Assembly: GCA_023417315.1 (NCBI GenBank)
Contig: JAEZFW010000055.1
Coordinates: forward strand, 204,929-268,928
Length of the DNA: 64,000 nt
Reading direction: 5' to 3'
Origin: Pseudomonadota bacterium
Lineage (GTDB): Bacteria > Pseudomonadota > Gammaproteobacteria > Steroidobacterales > Steroidobacteraceae
Shown here: piece by piece, positions 17,151 to 24,701 of the stretch
Layout: each line of letters starts with the position of its first letter
Position numbering within the stretch: the first letter of the stretch is position 1
Program-made: the position numbers and the translations under genes
The notes under the pieces: generated by a model
Database searches by the model: none
Told to the model about the DNA's origin: nothing
The model's input: the letters and a program-made list of their open reading frames with translations, nothing else

Positions 17151-18857
17151 TCACTGTCGCTGGAATGCTATCTCTCCGCCGATGATCGTGAGCACAGGCT
17201 CCGCACGCAGAATTTCAGCGTCGGGGATTTTCATCAGGTCAGATGAGAATACGGTGAAGTCGGCTTGTTTGCCGATCTCGATTGAGCCCCGTGTGCGTTC
17301 TTCGAACGCCGCGAACGCAGGCGCGAGCGTCAGCATCTCGAGCGCTTCCTCGCGAGAGACGCGCTGTTCCAGGTGCCAATTCGCCTCAGCGAACCCCTCC
17401 AGGGATCTGCGCGCAACGGCTGCGTAGAACTCGATTCGAGGATCGCCTCGCTCGACGGGCGCATCGCTTCCTGCTGCGATCGTGACCCCAGCGTCTAGCA
17501 AGCTTCGCCAAGCATATGCGCCGGCGAGACGATCCGAGCCAAGCCTTTGAGGCGCGAAGAATAGATCACCGATCGCGTGAGAGGGTTGCATCGAGGCGAT
17601 CACGCCGAGCTTAGCGAAGCGAGGAATGTCCGCTCGCGTCAACACCTGCGCGTGCTCGATGCGCCAACGCGGCTCCTTCACGGCTCTCTTGTCTACAGCC
17701 ACGGCGTTGAACGCCTTCTCGTAGAGATCGAGAATGATGTGATTGCCGCGATCGCCAATCGCGTGGGTTTGCATCTGGATGCCGCGCTCGAGCGCGCTGA
17801 TGAAGAGCGGCAGCAGAGTCATCGAATCGTTGACCAACAGGCCGCTCGTGCCTGGTGCATCAGAGTACGCGGATAGAAGAGCTGCGCCTCGCGAGCCGAG
17901 CGCACCATCGATATAGACCTTGATTCCGCGCACGGTCACACGATCACCGCAGCGCTGCATGGACGGTCCCTCATCGATGAGTCGCTTTGCGTCTTGGCCT
18001 GGTCCGTCGATCGCAACGTAGACGCGTAACTTGAGCTTGCCTGCAGCGTGAAGCCGACAAAGCAGGTCGACTTCCTTCCAGGAAGTGCCCGCATATTGAA
18101 TCTGCGTCCAGCCGAGCTCGACACTCCGCCGCGCTCCGCCTTCGAGGGCACGAACCAGCTCCTCATCGGTTGGCGCAGGGATCAGTCGTTGAACGAGCAT
18201 CATCGCTGTATCGATCAGCATGCCCGTCGGTTCACCTGTTGCAGGGTCTTTCGCGATACTTCCGCCTGTCGGATCGGCCGTGTTGCGATCGATGCCGGCC
18301 TGTTTCAACGCGAGACTATTGGCCACGAGCGCGTGCCCATCGGCCCGCGTGAGAACGACCGGCCGATCGGCAGCGACTGCGTCAAGATCGCTGCGTGTCG
18401 GAAATCGAGGGGGATTCCAACGAGACTCTATCCACCCGCGACCGACGATCCAGTCTCCGGGCTTCGTCGCCGAAACACGCTCCCGCAATCGAGACTGGAG
18501 CTCCTCGATGCCCGCGATGCCCTCGAGATTGAACTCGAGCTCGCGAAACCCAATGCCGGCCAAATGCGCATGTGCGTCGACAAAGCCGGGGAACAACGTG
18601 TGTCCTTTCAGATCGATGCGCTTTGCTTCGTTTGGTGCGCGAGCGAGAACCTCCTTGCTGGTACCGACCGCCGCGATGCGACCGTCGATCGCGAGCACTG
18701 CTTCAGCGCGTGGGTGTGCGGCGTTGCCGGTGTAGATGTTCGCGTTATAGAGCGCCAGAGGCTCTGGTCCGGCGAGACACGGAAAGCCGATGAGAGATCC
18801 CAATAGCACGGCATACATGTTGCGCATGGCGGAATACGCACGGTTGATGACGAGCAC
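17151..18857 (-). CDS. secreted YtcJ-like amidohydrolase
   Basis: A metal-dependent hydrolase of the amidohydrolase superfamily, YtcJ group. Metal motifs are visible: HAHL in FPGFVDAHAHLAG, TQTHAIGDRGNH-like MQTHAIGDRGNH, RIEHAQVL and AGSDAPVERGDP. The GTG at 18857 has GAGAGG seven bases upstream and gives a charged n-region plus hydrophobic core (signal ending PCLAG); ATGs at 18827 and 18818 are alternatives. The same frame stays open to 18998, but that part is not signal-like. About 568 residues is family size. The substrate is unknown; many members act on N-acyl or cyclic amides. Confidence 0.85.
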   Translation of the reverse strand: MLVINRAYSAMRNMYAVLLGSLIGFPCLAGPEPLALYNANIYTGNAAHPRAEAVLAIDGRIAAVGTSKEVLARAPNEAKRIDLKGHTLFPGFVDAHAHLAGIGFRELEFNLEGIAGIEELQSRLRERVSATKPGDWIVGRGWIESRWNPPRFPTRSDLDAVAADRPVVLTRADGHALVANSLALKQAGIDRNTADPTGGSIAKDPATGEPTGMLIDTAMMLVQRLIPAPTDEELVRALEGGARRSVELGWTQIQYAGTSWKEVDLLCRLHAAGKLKLRVYVAIDGPGQDAKRLIDEGPSMQRCGDRVTVRGIKVYIDGALGSRGAALLSAYSDAPGTSGLLVNDSMTLLPLFISALERGIQMQTHAIGDRGNHIILDLYEKAFNAVAVDKRAVKEPRWRIEHAQVLTRADIPRFAKLGVIASMQPSHAIGDLFFAPQRLGSDRLAGAYAWRSLLDAGVTIAAGSDAPVERGDPRIEFYAAVARRSLEGFAEANWHLEQRVSREEALEMLTLAPAFAAFEERTRGSIEIGKQADFTVFSSDLMKIPDAEILRAEPVLTIIGGEIAFQRQ

Positions 18858-19049
18858 GCTCAAGCCTCTCGATCGAATTGCCCACAGGGCCGACGACTTT
18901 GCTCTCAGGTCTGCATCTGCATCGAGGTCGACTCGCGCACATAGTGCTACATCCCGAGGATGGGCGCGAGTGAGGACGTGGCGGGGCAGCTGTCGCACAC
19001 GAATGGGCGAGCGCGAGCATGCTGGCCGCGCTCGCCATGCTCAGCGAGC

Positions 19050-19997
19050 TTAGGTTGGTGCAACTGCCGCGGTCGGGAGAGCCGGCGTCTGCGCAGCACT
19101 GACCAAGAGCCGATTGACGTAAGTATCGATCGGCATGCGGGACTGAAGCGGAATCGGCTTGTAGTTGTACTTGAATATCGGAAGCACGGAATATTGGACC
19201 TGGAACATCAAACGGCGGCCGAGCGACGGCATCGCTCCGCGATGAACACCCCACGTATCCTCGTAGAACCCTGTCCCTTTCGGACCTCTGATGCGGATGA
19301 CGTTAGAAAGTCCGAATGTCTCGTCGACTTCTTTCTCGGGATAGAACTCCGAGCCGATGCGGCGCTCCGAGCTTCGATGCGAACCGCGGACGAACTCGTG
19401 AGGTCCGCTGAAATCGTCCACGTCGGTCAAATATAAGAAGTACTTGAGGAATGCCCAGTCGTCATGATCGCGATGGAAGCGCTGCACGTATTGCGGTTTA
19501 TCGCCGCCGGGAAACGACCAGTCGATCCGCACGGACGAGATCGTAGGGCGGCAGCGCAGATAGCCATGTGCGATCTGCAAGGTCTCGGCGTGATTCATGA
19601 GCTCGAGTAGATGGGGGCAATCGACGATCGTCTTGAGCGGGTAAGTCGCAAGTCTGACGTCGTCGGGTACGTTATCTTCCGTGAAGCGTCGTCCGTCCTC
19701 CGACACCATTGGTTTGTCGTGCAAGTATTCTCTGATGTCTGCGATATGACTTTCCGGGAACGGCTCGCAGAACGCGATGCCGTTCTCGAACAGCTCGTTG
19801 AGCATGCGATCTGCAGCAGGAGTCCGCGGTTTCGAGGACACGTTGGACGGATCGCGATTGCGCACGCCCACGCAGAACGCAATCACGCGAGCGACACAAT
19901 TTCGCAGAGAGATCCAGGGAACGAGCCGTAAGCTGTAGTAGCCAATGAACTTGATCGCACTGAATCCGGGGCCTGGCCTGAGCTCAGCGAGTTCCAT
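19050..19997 (-). CDS. phytanoyl-CoA dioxygenase-like protein
   Basis: A 315-residue protein that looks like a PhyH-type Fe(II)/2-oxoglutarate oxygenase. QRFHRDHDDWAF (HxD pair) and YLTDVDDFSGPHEFVRGSH are characteristic, and WGVHRGAMPSLGRRLMFQ supplies the distal His and the Arg that binds the cosubstrate. The first 70 residues form an amphipathic N-terminal region of unknown role. No signal peptide is convincing, so it is probably cytoplasmic. It is a lone gene divergent from a small lipoprotein. The substrate is unknown. Confidence 0.75.
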   Translation of the reverse strand: MELAELRPGPGFSAIKFIGYYSLRLVPWISLRNCVARVIAFCVGVRNRDPSNVSSKPRTPAADRMLNELFENGIAFCEPFPESHIADIREYLHDKPMVSEDGRRFTEDNVPDDVRLATYPLKTIVDCPHLLELMNHAETLQIAHGYLRCRPTISSVRIDWSFPGGDKPQYVQRFHRDHDDWAFLKYFLYLTDVDDFSGPHEFVRGSHRSSERRIGSEFYPEKEVDETFGLSNVIRIRGPKGTGFYEDTWGVHRGAMPSLGRRLMFQVQYSVLPIFKYNYKPIPLQSRMPIDTYVNRLLVSAAQTPALPTAAVAPT

Positions 19998-20374
19998 TGT
20001 TGTTGCTGCCTTGTTTTGGAAGCGAGCCCGGTTTGCTTACGCGTTCAAGCGATTTCATCTGAGACACGATTCCCGATGACTCCAGCAGAGTTCATGCCAC
20101 AAGCGGTTAGCCATATCGAGAACAAGGGGTTGCATCTTGGGCAGCTCGCTATGGTGAGATCATCGTAAGATTAATCGACATGAGCCGAACTTCGCGTCCA
20201 TGAAGGTGGCTGGTGCGTCCTTCATATTGCACGATCTCATGTTGGCATTGTGCATACGCGTTTCGCATCCGACGGAAGGTCCATATAAGCGGGCAAACGA
20301 CAGGTGCGGCAACGTGACAATGTATTGGACGCACGTTCGACTCCTTGGTTTATTTCTTAGTCATGGAACTGCGA
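19998..20374. other. 377-bp divergent intergenic region
   Basis: Separates the PhyH-like gene (minus strand) from a small lipoprotein gene (plus strand), so it should hold two promoters. It is AT-richer than the flanking genes. I cannot point to a clear -10/-35 pair or repeat, and see no RNA gene. Confidence 0.4.
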
Positions 20375-20839
20375 ATGCTCAAGACCTGCGTCCCACCCAT
20401 AGTAGCAATGGGCGTCCTCTGCAGCTTTCTCGTCGGTTGTAAGCCTCGCGAGAGTTTTGTATACGTGCTGGAGGAGCCGCAGCTCGTGGAGCTGATTCCG
20501 TCCGCATCCGAACGCAGTGTGGAGCAGGGCGCGAGTATCGTGCTCAGTGTGCAGCGCCGCACAACAGGGAAGTGGAAGCAGGTCCCGCTCAGCCAAGCAC
20601 GCGGCCAATGCTGGGTGTATCGGCCGCCGGCTCAGTACGAACCTGAGGTAGCACATAGTCTGCAGTGGGTCGTGGAACCCGAAGGTAGCGTTGAGTTCAG
20701 TCGAGAGTACCGGTTCGATCAGGCTCGCGTTGCCACGATGCCTATCAAAGGCACGATCACCCTCACCCCCGTCACTGAGCTGACTTGTGAGCCGGACCGA
20801 AAAGTCGAGGGACCTTCGCTCACGATCGAGGTTCGCTGA
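20375..20839 (+). CDS. small hypothetical lipoprotein
   Basis: A roughly 154-residue protein starting with a lipoprotein signal whose lipobox reads FLVGC, about 20 residues in. The mature part is beta-rich, with no motif I recognise: an N-terminal FVYVLEEPQLVEL, a central TTGKWKQVPL and a C-terminal TLTPVTELTCEPD. An ATG at 20363 and a TTG at 20345 are in frame upstream; 20375 gives the most normal signal. No partner gene is evident. Probably membrane-anchored in the envelope; function unknown. Confidence 0.65.
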   Translation: MLKTCVPPIVAMGVLCSFLVGCKPRESFVYVLEEPQLVELIPSASERSVEQGASIVLSVQRRTTGKWKQVPLSQARGQCWVYRPPAQYEPEVAHSLQWVVEPEGSVEFSREYRFDQARVATMPIKGTITLTPVTELTCEPDRKVEGPSLTIEVR

Positions 20840-20907
20840 GCGCCTTCGAGCTTAATTGGGTTGCTGGATCGACTGCTGCCGGGGAAATCGACCGCTGCGG
20901 ATGCCAT

Positions 20908-22005
20908 TCAGTTCATACGTGTCGGCCCCGAGCCTCGCAGCGAGAATGCGTCCGCCGGGTTCTTTACGAAGATCTCGTGGATCTCCCCCTCGTCGAATCC
21001 ACGTTCGCGCAGCGCTGGGATGAAGGCGGTGAAAACTGTGTCGAACGATCGGAAAGCGCCGCCGCGAGGTTGCCCAGCGTTGTACCAGCCAGCATCGTGG
21101 GAGACGAGAACTCGATGCAATAAACCCTCCGAGCGCATTCGGGAGACGAGCTCGGCGTGCGGGATGACGCTTTCGGGAGCAAGGCCATCGAACGAGATCC
21201 ACGCGCCCTGTTGGGCTGCGCTAATCTGATGCGACAGCTCGGGTTCGTTCTGGGCGTGCACCCAGATCCAAGCCGAAGCAGCAACGTTCGACTGTTGGAA
21301 GAACGCAAGCTGCTCCCTCGCGGACGCCGCATTGAACTCCGGATCGACCTTGCGCCAGGGTCCTGTATGCGTGGCGATCGCAAGACCTGTTTCTTGATGC
21401 GTGAGCAGCGCGGCATGAAGAACTTTGCGTTCGAGAGCGGTAAGCGGACCGCCGTTGACGCCCAACTTGATCAAGCCGGGCCGCACGCCCGTGTCTCCAA
21501 TGCCATTGCGCCATTCAACGATCCAGCGACGCGCGAGCTCTTCAGCTGTTTCGGTTCTGACGTATGGCGGAGCGAAGCGGGCATCTGCAGAGAGATAACT
21601 GCCGCAGACCGTGAGCATGTGGAGGCCGCTCGCCGCGGATAGACGTTTGATGAGATCAGGACGTCGACCTATGTGAGTTGCAGTGCAGGCGATCAGCGTA
21701 CGACAGCCGAGGTCGCGGATCGTGCGCAGGTAAGGCAGTACAACTTCGAGGACTTCATCGCCATCAACATGAAGTACCTGTGCCGACTGTTCCTCATAGC
21801 TCCGTAGATCGGCGAACAAGTGCTCGTGCGTGAGCGTGAAGCCCAACTGGTCGGCGCCGATGAGTCCGTTCACAGTCATCACCTGACGATCTGTCCTGAG
21901 CTCACGATGCTGGCTGTGTGCTAGGCCCGATCGCTGATCGCATCCAGGCAGAAGCAGCGCGCTCGACGCTAGGGCAATCGTGTTCAGGCACTCTCTTCTG
22001 TTCAT
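20908..22005 (-). CDS. phosphotriesterase-family hydrolase, exported
   Basis: A binuclear-metal hydrolase of the phosphotriesterase/PHP-like amidohydrolase family. THEHLF (HxH) sits near residue 59, the bridging carboxylated Lys is likely in GLIKLGVNGG, AIATHTG and WVHAQN supply His ligands, and VSHDAGW gives the final Asp. The N terminus MNRRECLNTIALASSALLLPGC contains paired Arg and a lipobox-like LPGC, so it may be a Tat-exported lipoprotein. At 365 residues it is full length. Family members are often lactonases; the substrate is unknown. A perfect palindrome lies 30-46 bases upstream. Confidence 0.85.
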   Translation of the reverse strand: MNRRECLNTIALASSALLLPGCDQRSGLAHSQHRELRTDRQVMTVNGLIGADQLGFTLTHEHLFADLRSYEEQSAQVLHVDGDEVLEVVLPYLRTIRDLGCRTLIACTATHIGRRPDLIKRLSAASGLHMLTVCGSYLSADARFAPPYVRTETAEELARRWIVEWRNGIGDTGVRPGLIKLGVNGGPLTALERKVLHAALLTHQETGLAIATHTGPWRKVDPEFNAASAREQLAFFQQSNVAASAWIWVHAQNEPELSHQISAAQQGAWISFDGLAPESVIPHAELVSRMRSEGLLHRVLVSHDAGWYNAGQPRGGAFRSFDTVFTAFIPALRERGFDEGEIHEIFVKNPADAFSLRGSGPTRMN

Positions 22006-22034
22006 TGCATGCTCCTGGATTCAGGCGGGCGCAT

Positions 22035-22051
22035 CATGACCTAAGGTCATG
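22035..22051. promoter_or_regulatory. 17-bp palindrome upstream of the PTE-like gene
   Basis: CATGACCT and AGGTCATG are perfect 8-base inverted arms around a single A. It lies 30-46 bases upstream of the start codon at 22005, where an operator would sit. No regulator is encoded next to it, so the binding protein is unknown. Confidence 0.45.
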
Positions 22052-22126
22052 CAGCAGGAGCATGGGAGAGCGACGAGATGATGGCTGCAAGCGGCAGAAC
22101 GGGTTGCCGCTCGATTACTCAGCACT

Positions 22127-22732
22127 TCACGGGCGGGCCGAGCTCGCTTCTATATTGTCCTGAGCGCTTCCAGCGCGAACGGCGCGCGGCCCCCATCGAC
22201 GCACCACGCGCTGGAAGAACATCGTGTTAGGCACCTGCAGCACACTGTCCGTGATTCCGTCCGGCGTCGACTCTCTGAGCGTCGTATAGACGAGATTCAA
22301 GTCGATCACTTGCCCTCTCAGGCCGCGCTTTTCGCCGTCCTCGAGCAGCTCGATCTCGTCATGAAGACGGAACGGCCGCGTGGTCACGATCAGGAACATG
22401 CAGAATACGTTCGACAACACGCTCCATGCGGCGAAGAAGCCGATGGCCGCAACAGCCACGAAGCCGGTGAACGCAGTCCACAATACTGTCGCGGATACAC
22501 CGAACTGATCGAGCACCAACAACACTGCGGCGAGCGTGATCAGAAAGGTGGAGGTGCGTTTGATCCCGACGATCAGCTCCGTCGGGAAGATTTGCCGCGC
22601 GCCCAAGCGCCCGATGAGAGCGCGCATGAGGCGATGCATGATCCAGGCAACGATGGCGATCAATATGACTCGGCCTAGGGGCCCAAGCCATTGCAGCCAC
22701 TCACTCATCCAAAGTTGAATGCGATCTGACAT
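22127..22732 (-). CDS. small MscS-like mechanosensitive channel
   Basis: An inner-membrane protein of the MscS group: about three hydrophobic segments (17-40, 57-80, 85-105), a pore-like helix GFVAVAAIGFFAAWSVLSN (compare the Gly/Ala-rich TM3 of MscS), then a short beta domain with PFRLHDEIELLED and GQVIDLNLVYTTLRE. At 201 residues it ends soon after the beta domain, lacking the large cytoplasmic cage of E. coli MscS (286 residues); small homologues are common. It is 99 bases downstream of the KAS III-like gene on the same strand. It probably releases solutes on osmotic downshock. Confidence 0.8.
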   Translation of the reverse strand: MSDRIQLWMSEWLQWLGPLGRVILIAIVAWIMHRLMRALIGRLGARQIFPTELIVGIKRTSTFLITLAAVLLVLDQFGVSATVLWTAFTGFVAVAAIGFFAAWSVLSNVFCMFLIVTTRPFRLHDEIELLEDGEKRGLRGQVIDLNLVYTTLRESTPDGITDSVLQVPNTMFFQRVVRRWGPRAVRAGSAQDNIEASSARP

Positions 22733-22831
22733 CTATCGAACTGACCGATCTATTAGAGGGAGAGGGTGCTCGCACACGCCTCAGCGCTGCGCACCGATTG
22801 AATCTGTACTGCCCGCGCGAGTTGACCGCTC

Positions 22832-23947
22832 TTACCTGGTCGGCAGCGGCGCATCGAATCCCTTCGTCGTGTTGCCTTTGCGACGGACGATGTCCTGCAC
22901 GAGCTCGACACCGGTCTTGTCGCAGGCAGGCAATACCAGGTCGCTCGTTCCAAGCGGTGTGACGCGTTCGCCCCATCGAATCACATGTGCGCACCACGTG
23001 AGTCCGCCGCCGAACGCCGGTGTGAGTAAGAGCGCGCCGGGTTTCACGCGGCCTTCTTCCAGAGCCTCTACAAGTGCGACAGGCACCGTGGCGGAGGACA
23101 TGTTGCCGTAGCGTTGCACGGTGAGATAGACAGACTCCATCGGAATGCCGACCCGTTTTGCGACGGCCTCGATGATGCGCAGGTTGGCTTGGTGCGGAAT
23201 GGCGAGATCGACATTCTCGATGTCTGCTGCGGCGACCCGTGCACGCTCCAACGCCGCGCGTGCTGCTTCGCTCATTCCCTGGACCGCGCGCTTGAAGATC
23301 TCCTGACCATCGAAATCCCACTGCGTGTCGCCGAGCTGCAGGCCGTTGTTGCCGTAGATCGTGCCCATGCCCCGCACGCGCAACGTGTGCCGCGCATCGG
23401 CGTCGCAACCCAGCTTTTCAGCGATCACGCCAGAAGGTTCATCGGAGGCTTCGATCACCACCGCCGCGGCGCCATCACCGAACAGCACGGCCACATTTCG
23501 ATTGTTCCAGTCCATGTATGGACTGATCACTTCCACGCCGATGACGAGCGCGTTGCGCACGACGCCCGTGCGCACCATCGCGGTCGCGCTCGACAATCCA
23601 TACAAGAAGCTGGTGCACGCCGTGTTCACGTCCATGGCGGCAGCTTTATCGGCGCCCAACATGAACTGAACGCCGGATGCGGTATTCGGGACTTGCTCGT
23701 CTGCGGAGCACGTCCCCAGCACGATGAGATCGAGGTCCTTCGCATCGAGCCCCGCACATGCAAGCGCGCGTGCGGCCGCGATATGGGAGAGCACCGTCAT
23801 AGGCACATGCGAGATGCGCCGTTCCTTGATCCCAGTGCGACTCGTGATCCACTCGTCGCTCGTTTCCAGGAAGGTTGCAAGCCCCGCGTTATCGAGCACC
23901 GCTGGCGGCATGCATTTGCCCCAGCCTGTTATCGCAGCGAATTTCAT
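22832..23947 (-). CDS. 3-oxoacyl-ACP synthase III-like condensing enzyme
   Basis: A thiolase-fold enzyme of the KAS III (FabH) family that condenses an acyl-CoA with malonyl-ACP. The catalytic triad is visible: Cys111 in NTACTSF, His252 in IPHQANLR and Asn282 in RYGNMSSAT. FGDGAAAVVIE and SRTGIKERR are also family marks. At 371 residues it is about 45 longer than FabH, with a C-terminal tail (about 327-371) after the usual end. It is not in a fab cluster, so it may be a second KAS III serving a special lipid or natural product, not the housekeeping enzyme. Cytoplasmic. Confidence 0.85.
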   Translation of the reverse strand: MKFAAITGWGKCMPPAVLDNAGLATFLETSDEWITSRTGIKERRISHVPMTVLSHIAAARALACAGLDAKDLDLIVLGTCSADEQVPNTASGVQFMLGADKAAAMDVNTACTSFLYGLSSATAMVRTGVVRNALVIGVEVISPYMDWNNRNVAVLFGDGAAAVVIEASDEPSGVIAEKLGCDADARHTLRVRGMGTIYGNNGLQLGDTQWDFDGQEIFKRAVQGMSEAARAALERARVAAADIENVDLAIPHQANLRIIEAVAKRVGIPMESVYLTVQRYGNMSSATVPVALVEALEEGRVKPGALLLTPAFGGGLTWCAHVIRWGERVTPLGTSDLVLPACDKTGVELVQDIVRRKGNTTKGFDAPLPTR

Positions 23948-24009
23948 GGAAATGCCAGCCCCCGATCAGGCTCGCGACGATAGCACGGGAGGGGTCCCTG
24001 CGGGCCAAG

Positions 24010-24166
24010 TGACGAGGGGACGGAGTGACGGGGTGACGAAGTCAGAAGGCTGGCAAACAGCACGCTCTAACTCCCTTCGAGTGTGCCGACGGCGTAAGTC
24101 AGAGCGCTGAAGTTGGAGGGTGAGTTCTGACTTCGTCACCCCGTCACTTCGTCACTCCGTCACTTA
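24010..24166. repeat. inverted array of TGACGnnG units
   Basis: Four to five 8-base units (TGACGAGG, GGACGGAG, TGACGGGG, TGACGAAG at 24010-24041) run into TCAGAA. The same units return in inverse orientation at 24125-24166. The arms 24025-24047 and 24125-24147 are perfect 23-base reverse complements separated by 77 bases. Similar units recur near 30941, 31705, 31901 and 63885. Confidence 0.8.
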
Positions 24167-24170
24167 GCTT

Positions 24171-24422
24171 CTAGGCTTTCCGGGCCCACGTCGGCGGCGC
24201 TGCCTGTCGTTTTGGCTGCTGCTGGTCCTTGAGAAATCCCTTGGTCGGCTGAAACTCGATGGAGTTGACGCGCTGGGCGAGCGCCTCAGCAAGGGAAGGA
24301 TCCTGCTCGAAGCGTGGACGAGAATCTGATGTCTTGCGAAACAACTTGAACAGCATGGCTAATCGTTTTTCGAGTACCTGACGGATCGGCACACACAAGG
24401 CGGGTGCGAATCTCCGGCTCAT
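24171..24422 (-). CDS. small hypothetical protein
   Basis: An open frame of 83 codons. An inner ATG at 24356 would give a 62-residue protein beginning MLFKLFRK, followed by a charged, Gln- and Pro-rich C-terminal tail. No signal, membrane segment or known motif. No convincing Shine-Dalgarno precedes either start. The composition (many Arg, Gln, Pro) resembles small uncharacterised proteins but could also be chance. It ends four bases beyond a repeat array. Treat as possible. Confidence 0.4.
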   Translation of the reverse strand: MSRRFAPALCVPIRQVLEKRLAMLFKLFRKTSDSRPRFEQDPSLAEALAQRVNSIEFQPTKGFLKDQQQPKRQAAPPTWARKA

Positions 24423-24701
24423 GTCACTGGCTTACCCGAACCTGCATTCAGGGGAGCCCCTCCACTCGAAGATACGCCCGGCTCACGCAGGAACAATGAG
24501 CGCGAAGTCCCCGAAGCATCTCAGGCGGAGCCTGATGTTCGCATACGGCGCGGGTTGAGTCCTAGCGCGGCTCACCCCAAATGCGGCAGCTCGCTCGCGT
24601 GCATACGCTTCTTACGATCTAGGCGCCTTTCACGTACTGGCGCAGAATACACCGCCCACTCAACGCATCGAACTCGCGCGCAGCTCAGGCATTCATCGTA
24701 G
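24423..24701. other. 279-bp intergenic region
   Basis: Lies between a small minus-strand frame and the CHASE kinase gene and should hold the kinase promoter. I see no repeat, RNA gene or clear promoter pair. The kinase ATG at 24702 lacks a strong Shine-Dalgarno. Confidence 0.35.

Noticed and set aside
24010..24166. CRISPR array
   Set aside because: Units are only eight bases and directly abutting, without unique spacers, and no cas gene is near.
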